DNA of 64,000 nucleotides from Typhlomys cinereus (GCA_023101885.1 JALPQD010000234.1:310001-374000); one strand, 5' to 3'. Shown: positions 44,726 to 55,637, counted from the first letter of the stretch. A program made the numbers and translations. The notes: generated by a model from the sequence alone, not told the origin.

Positions 44726-45469
44726 CTATTAGCAGAGCCAAAACAGGGGAGGGGGGGGATTCAGATCCAGGGAGAGACCTTTTCCCAAGGAATATTTGTT
44801 TCTTTTTAAGTTTATTATCTTTTGTTTATTTAATTAATTTATTTATCGCAGAGAGCAATAAGGGAAGACACTCAGCATCTTCCTTAAGCCTGTACACACG
44901 TGCACAGACACTAACCACACACACGGACACACAGACACACAGACACACAAATGCCAGATGCAGATTGAGTTTCATGGCAGGTCTGCAGAAGGCTCTGATC
45001 TCAGGGCACCATGTCCATTTTCGATCACGGGATAAAGCATATTTTAAAACACCAGGATGATTAATGACAGTCATTTCTCTTTAATGTGCCCCTGGATGCT
45101 TCAGTGCGATGCCCGCTGTGAGCCCGCGTGCTCGGAGCCCACGGGGCTGAGTGAGGAGGGTGGGTGGGGCTGTGACCCTGCTGTGCTCAGGGGGCACCCA
45201 CAGGCCCTTTCAGTCTTCTCTCCTGCAGGGTGTACCAGATCATTCCATCGCCTCCGCCCGAGGGGGCAGCCCGGGTGTGTGCGGGCTTTGTTCCTTTGAA
45301 TTCGGCCTTGGAATGGATGGAATTTGTGAGTGTGCTGGATCAGCTCCATTGTTCTGAACCTGAAAACAGACCTGTCTTGAAAGGCCTCTTGGGCTCTGAG
45401 GGTCACCCTTGACCGCTTGGTGTCCTCACAGTTTCTTAAGGCGGCACAGGTTGGCCCATGAACATACCT
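44726..45469. other. unique non-coding sequence
   Basis: AT-rich 'ttatttaattaatttattta' at 44824-44843 is followed by ACACAGAC repeats (44917-44950). 45100-45420 is GC-richer with CpGs. The 123-codon minus frame (45101-45472) has no domain. Confidence 0.5.
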
Positions 45470-45690
45470 CACTCACAGTGCTTGGCAAAGAGTACCTTTG
45501 CAAAGGGAATTTTCCTTTTGTAGACACGAATGTACATTTTTCTCAGGAAAGGGTGTGGCGCTTCCTGATAGATTCCTCCCACCAAAATCTGTCACACACA
45601 CCCCCATGTTAAGAACAAGAGCATTCTGTAAAACTGTTTTCAGTACAACCTTTAACACAGTCCTTTATGTTGGCAAACAACTCCCATGAA
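45470..45690. promoter_or_regulatory. candidate conserved non-coding element with 12-bp palindrome
   Basis: Repeat-free complex sequence containing the perfect palindrome CCTTTGCAAAGG at 45495-45506, next to a second 'ggcaaag'. Words such as 'gaatgtacatttttc' and 'ccaccaaaatctgtcacac' follow. Function inferred. Confidence 0.3.
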
Positions 45691-46473
45691 GTCACAGCCC
45701 GGGGCTGCCTTCCTCTGGAGATTTTGGTGGGATTTGGGCAAGTTCACTTGCTCCTCTTTTGGGGATAGCATTGCTCTCCCCTCACCTCTGACCTGGGTGT
45801 TTACATGGGCACCCCAGAGAGCGCTATAATTTTCCAAACATTTGCTCTTTTGTTCAGCACCCATTGGATAAGCACCCATGGTATTCTCAGTACTGTCAGA
45901 TTTCAGAGCCGCGTGACCCTGAGCCTACTTCCTGCCGGGGTTCCCAGATCTTTGGGTAGAAGGTTCTACCAGGCAAAGCAACTCTGGCCTACTCACCGTC
46001 CTTTTGTAAAGGAAGAAAGTCTTATCTAAGGCCCCAGATGTTCAAAATCTTTTGCCCAATCTCCTTCTGAGATGTCACGAAAAGATTTTTTTTAAGAAGG
46101 CGGGTGACCCTTTGGCAACGGGACAAAAGCCGCAGCGCACCCAAACATGTTTGTGTGACATCATGCTCCTCCCAGCTGCAGGGATGGCCGGATGGGGCCG
46201 GCGTGGGAGAGCGATGGAGTAATGCGGCCATAGCAGTCGCTCCCACGGGCGTGAGGGAAAAGGTCAGCAAAGCAAGGAGGAGGCTGTGCTAAGTTGGCAC
46301 TGACGAAGGTGCCTCCTCAAGATTGTGGGCACACCACAGCTCTCCCGGTCTGCTCCTCAACCCCCTGGCCTTGTGTTTCATTTATCTCATCAGACCCAGC
46401 TTTGGGGGCACAGTCTCTCTCTCTCTCTCTTCATCCTGCAACTCCCAGTGTTCTGTGTCTTCCATTTCCCTCT
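45691..46473. other. unique non-coding sequence
   Basis: No recognised transposon. (CT)7 at 46416-46431. 46125-46160 has 'cagcgcacccaaacatgttt' and 'gtgtgacatcatgctcc', complex but short. Confidence 0.5.
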
Positions 46474-46528
46474 GTGTGTATGTGTGTGTGTGTGTGTATG
46501 TGTGTGTGTGCGCGCGCACGTATGTGCG
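46474..46528. repeat. (TG)n microsatellite with CG end
   Basis: TG repeats with two TA interruptions ending in gcgcgcgcacgtatgtgcgc, an alternating purine-pyrimidine tract able to adopt Z-DNA. Confidence 0.93.
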
Positions 46529-47479
46529 CTGTGGAAAGGTGGAGTTGTCTAACTGTGCCCCAAATTATTTTTGGACCCCCCAACTCACTCACAGTTCTGG
46601 GAAGGCAAAGAAAAAGGGAAAAGGATGGATAAGGAGCAGTTCCCAGGCTAACCCACCCTATCGAAGCAGAACCCATCCTTCAGATCTTCCAGCCCCATTC
46701 AGAATGTCACAGTCAACATCTATCTGACTCACCATGAGTTTCAAGCTCCTCCCAGGGAGGACGAAGTTCTAGAGTGCAAAGGAAAAAGGCTGCCTTGGAG
46801 ATCTAACCAGAGGCCTTTCGGTTTTAAGTATTTCTAGTTCAGACGCCCACAGCTGGCAACCTGCCAGCCTTCCTCTTTTCTAGGTTTCTCGTGTCCCTGG
46901 AAATTCACCCTGCTCTCCTTTCCAATGTAGCTGCACGCCTCCTGCTCAGATTCTTTGAGTCTTAGAGTCACGTGTCATCCAAGGGTCGCATTTCCACTCT
47001 TGCTGGCAGGTTCAGACCGCTTGCTTAATCTAAGCAAAACTGATTGGCGTGGACCGCTTAACCTAAGCCCTGATTGGCGTCCTTGCAGGAACCCTTCGTC
47101 CACGGTTGTGGCAACGAAGCCGCTCCTGAAACACCCTGGGTCGGCCCGGCTGTCAGGGGGGCTGCTTCTGAAGACTTTCCAACAGCACCAAAGCAAGATT
47201 GTTAAGTCTTATGAGATTTCGTGGGTTTCCTAAAGGACTGCCCATGCTGGGGAGGGTCTGGGCACACTCCTTGTGTGCGGTCCTGGTCGCTGATGTACCA
47301 CCCTGAGTGAGTATGTGCAGAGAACTTGAGTCGCCCCAACCCTGTGAGACAGATGGGCTGAATCCCGGTTGCCTGACTCTGGGGGAGACGGGCTTCCTCT
47401 GCCTTCAGCTCCGGACCCACCATCTCAGTGCCCATTGAAGTCTGTTGTGTTTGGTTTCTTGAGCATTTGTTTGACATTG
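46529..47479. other. unique non-coding sequence
   Basis: A short direct repeat 'ctgattggcgt' occurs at 47040 and 47070. No exon or transposon recognised. Confidence 0.5.
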
Positions 47480-47800
47480 ATCAACAGAGCATTAGCCCCA
47501 AATTCTAAAGGTCCATGAGTAGCTCTAGTTTGGAGAAAAGAAACAATAATTTAAGAATAAAGACTATTTTGAGTGTGCATACCAATCCACTTGGATAATG
47601 TCTACTCGGTTTGGTTTTTAAGGCTCTTGATTATCTGGAGTTAAGGGAGACATAAGCGAGATCACTTTCATCGTTTCAAGCTGCTTTCTCTCAGCCTTGC
47701 GAACATAAGTATATTTAAAAACAAATGAAATGATGTGTTTTGAAAGTGTCCTTGCCCTGCTGTGTGGCAAGGTCGGGGTGAATTCTGACGGATGGCAGAG
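47480..47800. promoter_or_regulatory. candidate conserved non-coding element
   Basis: AT-leaning complex sequence with 'aagaaacaataatttaagaa' (SOX-like AACAATA), 'ccaatccacttggataatg', 'cttgattatctggagttaag' and 'gatcactttcatcgtttc', without repeats. Inferred from texture only. Confidence 0.35.
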
Positions 47801-48056
47801 GTATCAACTGATCTTGCCCCAGCCATGAGGCACCAGTTCCTTGTGTGAGGTCCTTTCTAGATTACTGCTAGATAAAGACAAAGGCATGGCAGGGCATGGT
47901 TGGCACAGATGTGCTGGATAAATGAAAACTGATGACAATAATAATAATAATACTATGAGTGACATTAAGTTGCTATAGGTCATTTTCTACATGTATCTCT
48001 ATGACATGAATTGTGGCCTTAAGAATTCTTCAAGGAAGAATGAGCATGTGTTAGCA
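47801..48056. other. short unique sequence with (AAT)n
   Basis: (AAT)5 at 47937-47951. Nothing else recognised. Confidence 0.5.
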
Positions 48057-48471
48057 TGTTGGTTTGTATCTCCCACTGCCGGAATGAATGCATGACCCAA
48101 ACGATTTGGGGAACAAGGGGTTTATTCATATTCATAGGTTACAGTTGACCCAAGTGACAGTAAATGATACCAGATTAAGAGCCCAAGGAACTGGTGACAC
48201 CTGTCCACAGGAAACTGGTCACACCTGTCTACGGCAAGGGTTCTGGCCTCCCTTCCCGCTTGCCAGTCTGCCAACTTACCTGGTAGCTCCTTCTCCCTCT
48301 TTTCTACCTGCCCAGGAAATGACTCCGCCCACTCTGGATTGAATCTTTCCCCATCAATTAAATAATCTCTGACATGCTTGCTTTAGAGGTTTGTCAGTAA
48401 CTCTCCATAGACTGCCGAAAAGGCTCAGATGTCAGCTGTGGAGTTGACATCTATAACTGCTAGGGTTATCA
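48057..48471 (+). mobile_element. ERVL-type (MLT2-like) solo LTR, copy 3, diverged
   Basis: Shares 'ggggaacaaggggtttattc' and 'ataggttacagttgaccc' with copies at 8938 and 23969, and ends 'ctgtggagttgacatctata'. Length (415 bp) and order agree, but the middle ('ctggtgacacctgtcc' repeated as 'ctggtcacacctgtct') differs. Confidence 0.6.
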
Positions 48472-49289
48472 AATACTTTGATGGACCAGAAAGTGAAGCC
48501 AGGGATTGTAGAAACATTGAATTGGACAGCAGTACTTTAACTAAAACTGGACATGAATATTTTTTTAAAAATGCATTTCACATAAAGTTCAGCATCTCTG
48601 TATAGGTAGAAAGTAGAATTCTCTAGCAGAACCAGACAACACTGGGCCCAGATTTCCCAGAGCAATTCAGTACCACAGCTGCTCACCCAGCCTTCTGTCC
48701 ATTAATCTTGACTCACTTGGCCTTTTTAGGCATTTGGTATTTGAACCTCAGGTGTATACAGATTTTCATAAGGCCGTGCCATGAAAAGGTAAACCAGCAA
48801 TCTGTTACTTTTTTTAAAAGCATAAAGCATTCACTCTGGGCCAATCTGGTCCGGCACATCCTTTCCTCTCTCTCGGGAGACTCCTGCTCCCCTGGGCTTC
48901 ACAAGTCCCCATATATTTGGCGTCCATGTTCTGGCTGCCTCCTAGTCTCCTGACTGCACCCGGCCCTAGTTGCTCCCCAGGAAGTCCTGGCCCTCTGCGG
49001 CCACCTCAGGATCTGTCTGCAGCTTCCTGTTCTCCGGGTCATTCATGCTGTTGGGTAAATTAATGAGTGAGCCAAGAAAAAAGAAAGTGACAGTTTGCTA
49101 ACACAGGCGTCTTCATGCAATTGACTTTCATCCCAGGTTTTCACTGGGGTGATACCACAGCTTCCTTCCCTGTGGAAACCATGGATCAAATAACTTACTA
49201 AGAGAAATTTGGGGGAGAGGAATGTCAAGGACCATCTATCCCCAGAAAATGCAGAAAAAGCTTGGGAAAACTTTTCTTTCGGTCGACAT
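48472..49289. other. unique non-coding sequence
   Basis: No recognised repeat or exon. Pyrimidine-leaning at 48860-49020. Confidence 0.5.
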
Positions 49290-49472
49290 GAGGTTTGGGA
49301 ATCAGCCTCGATTGCTTCGCTCTGTCTGGACTTTTTCCACGTTCCACCTTCCAGGGCTGGAAATACAGACCACTTCTCCCTGGCAATTTTTCTGTGACAA
49401 CTGGAATCTGAACTCAGGACTTTCTGCTTGTGAGGCAGAGACTTAAACCCCTGAGCCATCTCTCCAGAGTCA
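49290..49472 (-). mobile_element. type B SINE, antisense, tail missing
   Basis: 'attgcttcgctctgtctgga', 'ccaccttccagggctggaaa', 'ggaatctgaactcaggactt' and the inverted head 'cctgagccatctctccagag'. The 3' module and CA tail are absent. Confidence 0.85.
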
Positions 49473-49502
49473 GAATTTCTAAATCAATGTAAATAATAAA
49501 AA

Positions 49503-49735
49503 ATTTTGGTGCATTGGGAATGTGGCTCAGTAGCATAATGGGATTGCCCAGCATGGAGGAAGCCCAGGGTTCGATTCCCCAGTGCCACATAAAATAGGTA
49601 TAGTAGATACATACCTGTCATCCCAGCCCTCTGTAGGTAGGGGTAGGAGTATCAGAGGTCAATATCATCCTTGATCACGCAGCAAGTTCAAGGCCAGCCT
49701 GGGCTGTGTGAAACTCTGGCTTAGAAAAGGCAAAC
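49503..49735 (+). mobile_element. B4-type SINE (ID + B1), complete
   Basis: ID part 'ttgggaatgtggctcagtag', 'tgcccagcatggaggaagcc', 'agggttcgattccccagtgc'. B1 part 'acctgtcatcccagccctct', 'agcaagttcaaggccagcct', 'gggctgtgtgaaactctggc'. This is the best-preserved B4 in the window. Confidence 0.9.
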
Positions 49736-50540
49736 AAAATAAAACTATAAAACAAACAAAAATTTGTTCCGCTGGGTCAGAGCTCATGCTTCTTTACCTC
49801 CTCAGTTCGGCAAATGGGAAATGTTATTTCAGTCTGGAGGAGGCAGTATTCTGCTTTCCTCCAGCAGGAGACAAATGGTGCCCGGCAGGGAGAATCACAT
49901 CAATAAATGATGGAGAAACAGGAAGAACTGCCCTCAGTCACTGATTCAGTCCACAACGCTTAGAGTTCCAGGTTCTGGCCATGAGATCGGTGCCCGGGCA
50001 GGCGCAGTGTTTATTCTGGGCACAGGTGGGTGTCTAGGCATAGCCCAAATGCCTCAGGAAATCAACTCAAGTTGCGAAGGTGACTGACACGCTGGAGCTG
50101 AACCCTGAAGGCACCCTGTCTATTCCATCCTTCCTTCGGATAAGGCGCTGAAGATGTCTAACCCCGGAACATAATTAGGAAGATGGGTTGTGTCATGGAG
50201 TGGGACGGACCAAGCCAGGATGGGGAGCACTCCCTGGGCAGGAGGGTGAGATGGAGAAAGAGGCAGTTAGCACTTGGTATGCCTGGAGCCTTGCCCGTCT
50301 GCTCTTCCTGTGGAGAAGCTATGGCAGTTCTCATGAGTCCGCCAGGTAAGTCTCCTGCCGTATGATCAACTCTAACCTGCAACCGTGAGCACGAAGATCT
50401 ATAATCCCCTTCTCCCCAGAAGTGTTTGGCTCAGATATTATTTACAGCTACAGGAGAGGAAACTGAGATGGGGGGATGCTGTGAAACAAAGACGGTGACT
50501 CTCTCCCCCATGAAAGTACAGATCATAACATTTACAAAAA
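49736..50540. other. unique non-coding sequence
   Basis: No recognised feature. Short frames only. Confidence 0.5.
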
Positions 50541-50595
50541 CCTAGTAGGTGTGTTAAAAAGTACCTAGTAGGTATGTTAAAAAGTACCTAGTAGG
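50541..50595. repeat. 23-bp tandem repeat, 2.4 copies
   Basis: cctagtagg starts at 50541, 50564 and 50587. The first two 23-bp units differ at one base. The third is cut by the type A SINE. Confidence 0.93.
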
Positions 50596-50903
50596 GGGCT
50601 GGAGAGGTGGCTCAGGGGTTAAGCCTCTGCTTTGCAGATGGAAAGTCCTGAGTTCGGATCCTACACCCTACGTATAGACGCCAGGTGGAAGCGGGGGCGG
50701 CCTGCGTTTCTGGTCCTGGTAGAGCAGAGCCTGTGAATCCCGGGGCAGAGTAAACAAGAAGGAGGCGGAGGCGGTCCATGGTGGTTCTCAAATTCACCCG
50801 TGGTTCTACACACACACACATACATGCACACACATACATGCACACACACGCACACATGCATACACGCACAATTGAATAAATAATAAAAAAAATTACCTAG
50901 TAG
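50585..50903 (+). mobile_element. type A SINE with 10-bp target-site duplication
   Basis: Element about 50595-50893: 'gggctggagaggtggctcag', 'gagttcggatcctacaccct', 'gcgtttctggtcctggtaga', 'ggcggtccatggtggttctc', 'ttcacccgtggttctacac', CA-rich tract, and 'caattgaataaataataaaa'. tacctagtag is repeated at 50585-50594 and 50894-50903. It landed in the third unit of the 23-bp tandem repeat. Confidence 0.93.
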
Positions 50904-50944
50904 TTGCACCACAAAGAGATGGAGACATGCACTGGACATAACAC

Positions 50945-51105
50945 TGCATTCTCGGCTCCACTCTCAGCAGCAGTGTGACCTAGTCAAGGTGCTGGGTTCC
51001 TTTGTGCCTCAGTTTCCCTTGATATTAAAAGGAAACAATAACCTGATCTACTCCATCAGTTGAGATTGGCAGTAAATGGGATAATGCTGCAAATGATGCT
51101 CTGCC
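50945..51105 (+). mobile_element. MIR SINE
   Basis: 'gcagcagtgtgacctagtca', 'tttgtgcctcagtttccctt', 'gatattaaaaggaaacaata' and 'agtaaatgggataatgctgc' are the MIR core and 3' landmarks in order. Confidence 0.88.
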
Positions 51106-51439
51106 TGCACACGATAGCAACACATACAAGGCGGCAGACAGTGGAGGAAAGCACACAGCTTCTCATGGCCAGGCCTCATGTGTATGGCACCGGGGACTTT
51201 CCTTCACGCTCCTCTTGGAGAAGGAAACCAAAGTCCCATAATAGCCCTTCTGCCCCCGGCTGCCAAGCAGCCTTCGATTTCTTGAATTTCCCAGTCAAGA
51301 CCGTCCTCATGCTGTCATAAATTCGCACACATGACACAATTGTGCCTTGCATCCCTGTTTTCATGGAGAACTGCTCTCCGTGGCAAACTGCTTCCACTCC
51401 CAAACTTTTGATGATAATTGTGAATCTTAAACTTGCTGT
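51106..51439. other. unique non-coding sequence
   Basis: No recognised repeat or exon. Confidence 0.5.
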
Positions 51440-51661
51440 TAATTAATTAATTTATTCATATTTCCGACCCAGGTTATCACGTAGCCTCGATTGGCCTCCA
51501 ATTTGCTGCATACCTACAGGATGGCCTCTAACCTCCAGTCACTCTCCCTCTGCTGGGATTCCCTCCTGAAGTGCTGGGATTCCAGGAGCCAGTCGGTCTT
51601 GAACCCTGGACTGCTGGTGTGCTAGGCAAGCATCTACCTACTGAGCTATCTTCTCCGCTCC
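51440..51661 (-). mobile_element. B4-type SINE (ID + B1), antisense
   Basis: Plus-strand order: 'ttaattaatttattcat' (inverted tail), 'tcacgtagcctcgattggcc', 'tctgctgggattccctcctg', 'gtgctgggattccaggagcc', 'gtcttgaaccctggactgct', 'ctactgagctatcttctccg'. That is inverted B1 followed by inverted ID. The 'gctgggattcc' phrase occurs twice, suggesting a small internal duplication. Confidence 0.85.
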
Positions 51662-51709
51662 TGTGAAGTTACTTAAATTGTGAGTCACAGACACACGCAT
51701 CCATGCATA

Positions 51710-51970
51710 TGTCTCTGTTTCATTTTATTAACATTTTTACTTTGCATTTTAGCAGGACATTCACATATACAGAGTATTATGATTATATGCACCCCATTCC
51801 TGTCTTTTGCATCCCTCATACTCTTTCTGAGCCTCTTTCTTCCTCTTCTTCTCGCGTCTTCTATCTGTTTGGATCCGTTGAATTTAGCTAGGGTGGCTTG
51901 AGTGAAGTGGATCAGGGACTATATAGTGGAGCTAGAGTAACTCCTAGTGACCCCTATCCATGCGCATGCG
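51710..51970 (-). mobile_element. LINE-1 3' UTR, antisense
   Basis: 'cattttattaacatttttac', 'gattatatgcaccccattcc', pyrimidine-rich DNA, 'ttagctagggtggcttgagt' and 'gagtaactcctagtgacccc' follow the antisense rodent L1 3' UTR order (inverted 'gggcaaccctaaat…' region). Confidence 0.75.
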
Positions 51971-52998
51971 TCTTTTCTGATGCTATCTAAGTCAGCTCGT
52001 ATTCTCCTTTACAGTTATCTTTATTGATGAACATATTTCCTGTACTCAGAACACTTTACAAATATTGAACATAAGTATCAAACCCAATATTCTTCTGGAA
52101 AAGTTGTCTCTTTAGTCCTGAATTTCCTCAAAAGTCTTTGTTCCTCTAAAATTTACATGACACTATGGCTTTTGTCTCCACTAAGCAGGCCAAAATGACC
52201 TCCCAGGAAGGCATTTCACCTCTGGGCAACTCTGCATTCTGGTGATAATATTCCATTTCCAATTTTTTTATCCTGTGCTTACCTACCAGAAATAATCATA
52301 GGCCTTTCTATAATAAAAAGATATATTATTCTATGAAGTAATCCACATGGCTCTTAAAATACAGTATTAAAAAATACAATTAGGGAAAAGTCATATCAAT
52401 AGAATATTACAAGAAGATAAGGGTTTTATTTTTTTTTCTGGTGCTCAAGCGGGGATAATGAAAGTCACAAGTAGAAGCCATTTCTTCTTCTAAAGGCATT
52501 TTTCATCTGACGAAACTGGGACTGTCCATTTTATTTCTATCCCCAAAGGAAAGGACCCTGTGTACGGCTCCTGCCCGGGGCCGGCCAGGCTGAGGCTGTC
52601 TGCATGCATGGGAATGGGGATGGGCCACTCTGGGCCTTCTGCCATGTCTTGGGCGACACCTCCCAACACCACACTTTCCGCGTCGCATCCGTCCATGTCG
52701 CATCCATCCTTCCTGGTCCCAAGTCTTCCTTCCCAGAATGACCAACTGCTTCTCATTTCTTGCAGAGAAATTTAGCTCCCTTCTTACTCATTGCTGCTCA
52801 TGGGGCCCTAGACACCTTCACTGCTCTCTTCCTGAGCGCCTTATCCCGACCGTACCCAGGAAATCACTTGCGTGGGCCTGTGTGGCCGCTTCAAGAGTCA
52901 TCTTGGTCCTTTCTTACAAAACTTTATCGTGGGTATTTTTCTTCTCTTCTCTGCTTTTCCAGAAATTATTTTTTTTCCTTTGTTTTGTTTTGTTTTGC

Positions 52999-52999
<1 letters not shown>
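51971..52999. other. unique non-coding sequence
   Basis: AT-leaning, complex DNA at 52020-52420, then GC-richer at 52550-52740, where a 'gcatccgtccatgtcgcatc' doublet sits. Overlapping frames in several phases at 52490-52775 have no domain. Confidence 0.5.
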
Positions 53000-53038
<39 letters not shown>

Positions 53039-53246
53039 ACTTGAGTGTGTGTATACTAGTAGAGGCTTAAGAGTGACATCAGAAAGCATCCTGAATTTCT
53101 CTATCTGCTTATTGCTTTGCTCTGAAGGTCCAGAGTTACAAGCTTCTGCCATATTCATCCAGTATTTTCACATAGTATCTGGGAATCTGAACTCATTTCC
53201 TTTTGCTTGCAAGACTTTAACCCTTGAGCCATCTCTCCAGCCCTCA
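53000..53246 (-). mobile_element. type B SINE, antisense, TG tail
   Basis: (TG)n at 53000-53037, then 'aagagtgacatcagaaagca', 'tgcttattgctttgctctga', 'ggaatctgaactcatttcct' and 'cttgagccatctctccagcc' ending at 53242. Confidence 0.9.
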
Positions 53247-53627
53247 GAAAGTGCTTTTGAGACTTTTTGTTTGTTTGTTTGTTTTGTTTTGTTTTTGATG
53301 TAAGGCCTTTTGCAGAACATTGGATTTTCGTTTTCCTTCCAATAAGTCCAATAAGTCCTCTTACTGTAGATGAGCTCCAAGAAGCTGAAGTGGATAGAAA
53401 CAGGTTCTGTTGTCTTCTATGAAAAAGCCCTTCAGATGCGGTTAAGGAACTTTGCCGAGACAATGCTTGTAGTTTCATGGAGAACGAGACAGAGACAGGA
53501 AGACTAAGGCTGGGTCAATCTGATCCGTCTTTACTGGGACTTCCAGGCAGATTCTGCAACCATCAGAGCCATGATGCTGTTTACTGTCTCCCAGAAAAAA
53601 TGTACTTAGAACTGTGTCATGTTAGTG
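53247..53627. other. unique non-coding sequence
   Basis: Starts with (TTTG)n at 53268-53297. The rest is unassigned. Confidence 0.5.
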
Positions 53628-53940
53628 CGAGACAATACTCATATACAGCATAAGGGGAGAAAAGGAGATGTATTTGACTTAAGTTCCAGAGGGGGAGATA
53701 CAGTCCACTAAGGAGAGAAACATATGGCTAGAGGCAGAAGTTGGAGGTCGCATAGCCATTATGGGGGCAAAGAGAGCAAGCAGGTCTGGGCTTCCCAGCC
53801 GCAAGGCCCACCCCCTGCAACTCCCCTTCCTCCAGCGAGGCTCCGCCTCCTAAAGTTGCTACCGCCTTCCCAAAGTAAGCATCAGCTAAGGATGCAAATA
53901 CATGAACCTGTGAGGACAGCTCACGTTCAAACCATGGCAA
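53628..53940 (-). mobile_element. ORR1-like MaLR solo LTR, antisense
   Basis: On the minus strand: 'tgtatttgcatccttagctg', 'gcaactttaggaggcggagc', 'gggggtgggccttgcggctg', 'ggactgtatctccccctctg' and 'aaatacatctccttttctcc'. This is a complete ORR1-type order, antisense. Confidence 0.85.
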
Positions 53941-54309
53941 GCTGCTAAAGAATTCTGAGAAGGGGGCCGTGACTTCCAGGAATGGGTCCGGCAAAACAAA
54001 ATTCGTTTCCAAGTAAGTCACCTACAGTCAGTCTTCCAAGTGGAGTGCGACTGGATTCAGACATCTTGGTCAGCTAAAATCATGGTTCCAGAAAGTAAGT
54101 TGGAGCATTTTTTGATAATCTATATGGTTAGGAAGTTTCTAAAATAGCAGAATTATATTTTGAAAGTAATAAAGAATGAACTTTGGAATCAGAGACTTAG
54201 AAATTTTAATAGAAGTTTTGGAAATCACTGCTGTGTAAATTTATGAAAATTGCATCAATTTCCTGACCATCAATTTTAAAGGGTACCTATGCCATAAAGA
54301 TAACATCCT
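53941..54309. other. unique AT-rich non-coding sequence
   Basis: No recognised repeat or exon. Confidence 0.5.
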
Positions 54310-54530
54310 TTTTTTTAATGTGTGTGTGTGTATTTATACATGAGTGCATTTGAGTATGTATCCCTGTGGTCTCTCAAGGGTGGCATCAGGGATCATCTTG
54401 AATTGCTCTATTTCCTTATTGCTATACTCTAAGGGGTCTCAGGCTCTGCCTTCCAAGGTGGGGGTTGCAGACCACCACCATATCTGCCCAGTGTTTTTAC
54501 ATGGGATCTGGGGATCTGAACTCAGTTTTA
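54310..54530 (-). mobile_element. type B SINE, antisense, head missing
   Basis: TG-rich tail, 'gtggcatcagggatcatctt', 'tcaggctctgccttccaagg', 'gggatctgaactcagtttta'. Ends before the inverted box A. Confidence 0.88.
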
Positions 54531-55011
54531 TGAATCTTTAAGACTGAGAATATCATGATGATGTCAATACCTCCTCACTGTGTGTTTCCAGCCTCTACAA
54601 ATGATTAGAAATAGAGTCTGGAGCAAGAGAAGCTTCAGTATCCATACAGAACTAGACCACAATGCAAGAAATGAACTTGCTTCTGAGGCTGCATTTAGAA
54701 AAGACATGGAGGAAGTGGAATTTATCCAATGTGATGAGAGGCCTTAAAAGCCATATCATATTGGAGTGATTAAAGGAATGCAAAGTCAGGGGGAGGAGGA
54801 GTCTGGGGGAGAGGGAGTAAAGGGGAGTGGAGGGGATTGGGGGGAGTAGACTAGGGAAAAGTGAGAGTCATTCTCCAAATAGTTGAGTAATTTTCATGTG
54901 AAATAGGGATTAAGTTTATTGTGAGAAGCTTCAGAGAAAACATCCTACCAAAGAATAGATCATTTAGAAAAGTATTGGTTAAGCTAATGAAGGATTTACG
55001 ATGAGGATGAG
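54531..55011. other. unique non-coding sequence with G-rich segment
   Basis: 54788-54858 has many runs of three to six Gs in short order and could form G-quadruplexes. Otherwise unassigned. Confidence 0.55.
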
Positions 55012-55231
55012 AGCTGGAGAGATGGCTCAAGGTTAAGACTCTGGGAAGCAAAAGGACCTGGTTCGGATCCCAGGTCCCATGCAAAAATGTCAGGCTTACC
55101 GGCCACAGCCTGTACTTCCAGCTCTAGAAGGTTGGGAAATCCCAGAGCAAAGCAGTAAGGAAGTAGAAGCAATCCACGATCATTCTCAAAGTCACCCTTG
55201 GGCCTCCCAGGAGACCACATAGTGCCCTCTG

Positions 55232-55267
<36 letters not shown>
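55012..55267 (+). mobile_element. type B SINE, full length
   Basis: 'gagctggagagatggctcaa', 'ggttcggatcccaggtccca', 'acttccagctctagaaggtt', 'agtcacccttgggcctccca', 'tagtgccctctgatacacac', with a (CA)n tail to 55267 and AAAT units after it. Confidence 0.92.
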
Positions 55268-55270
<3 letters not shown>

Positions 55271-55637
55271 TAAATAAATAACCAACCAATTAAAAATAAA
55301 TAAATCAAATGAGGAAGAACTATCTTAGAGGTAACAATGCATTCTCTTCAGAATTACTTTTAGCCTTTTATCTAGTAAATGACTGCTCTCCACACTTATG
55401 TGAAAAACCTTACAGACTCCTCTCTCCCAGGGGAGCCTCCAAAGGGGCCTCATGTACTTAGCAACCATATGTCAGTTCTGTGATGGGCGGTGGGTGAGTA
55501 GAGGCCAGGGGTGAGACAGCAAATTCCTGTTCAAGGCAGAAACTTCAGAGACTAAATCAATTTTTAAAAAGTACAATGTGGGTGATTTAAATTTCACTTA
55601 AGAGTCAAAAAGTTTGAGAACATTAAAATCCAACCTC
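55268..55637. other. unique non-coding sequence
   Basis: Starts with (AAAT)-type words, then unassigned unique DNA. Confidence 0.5.
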
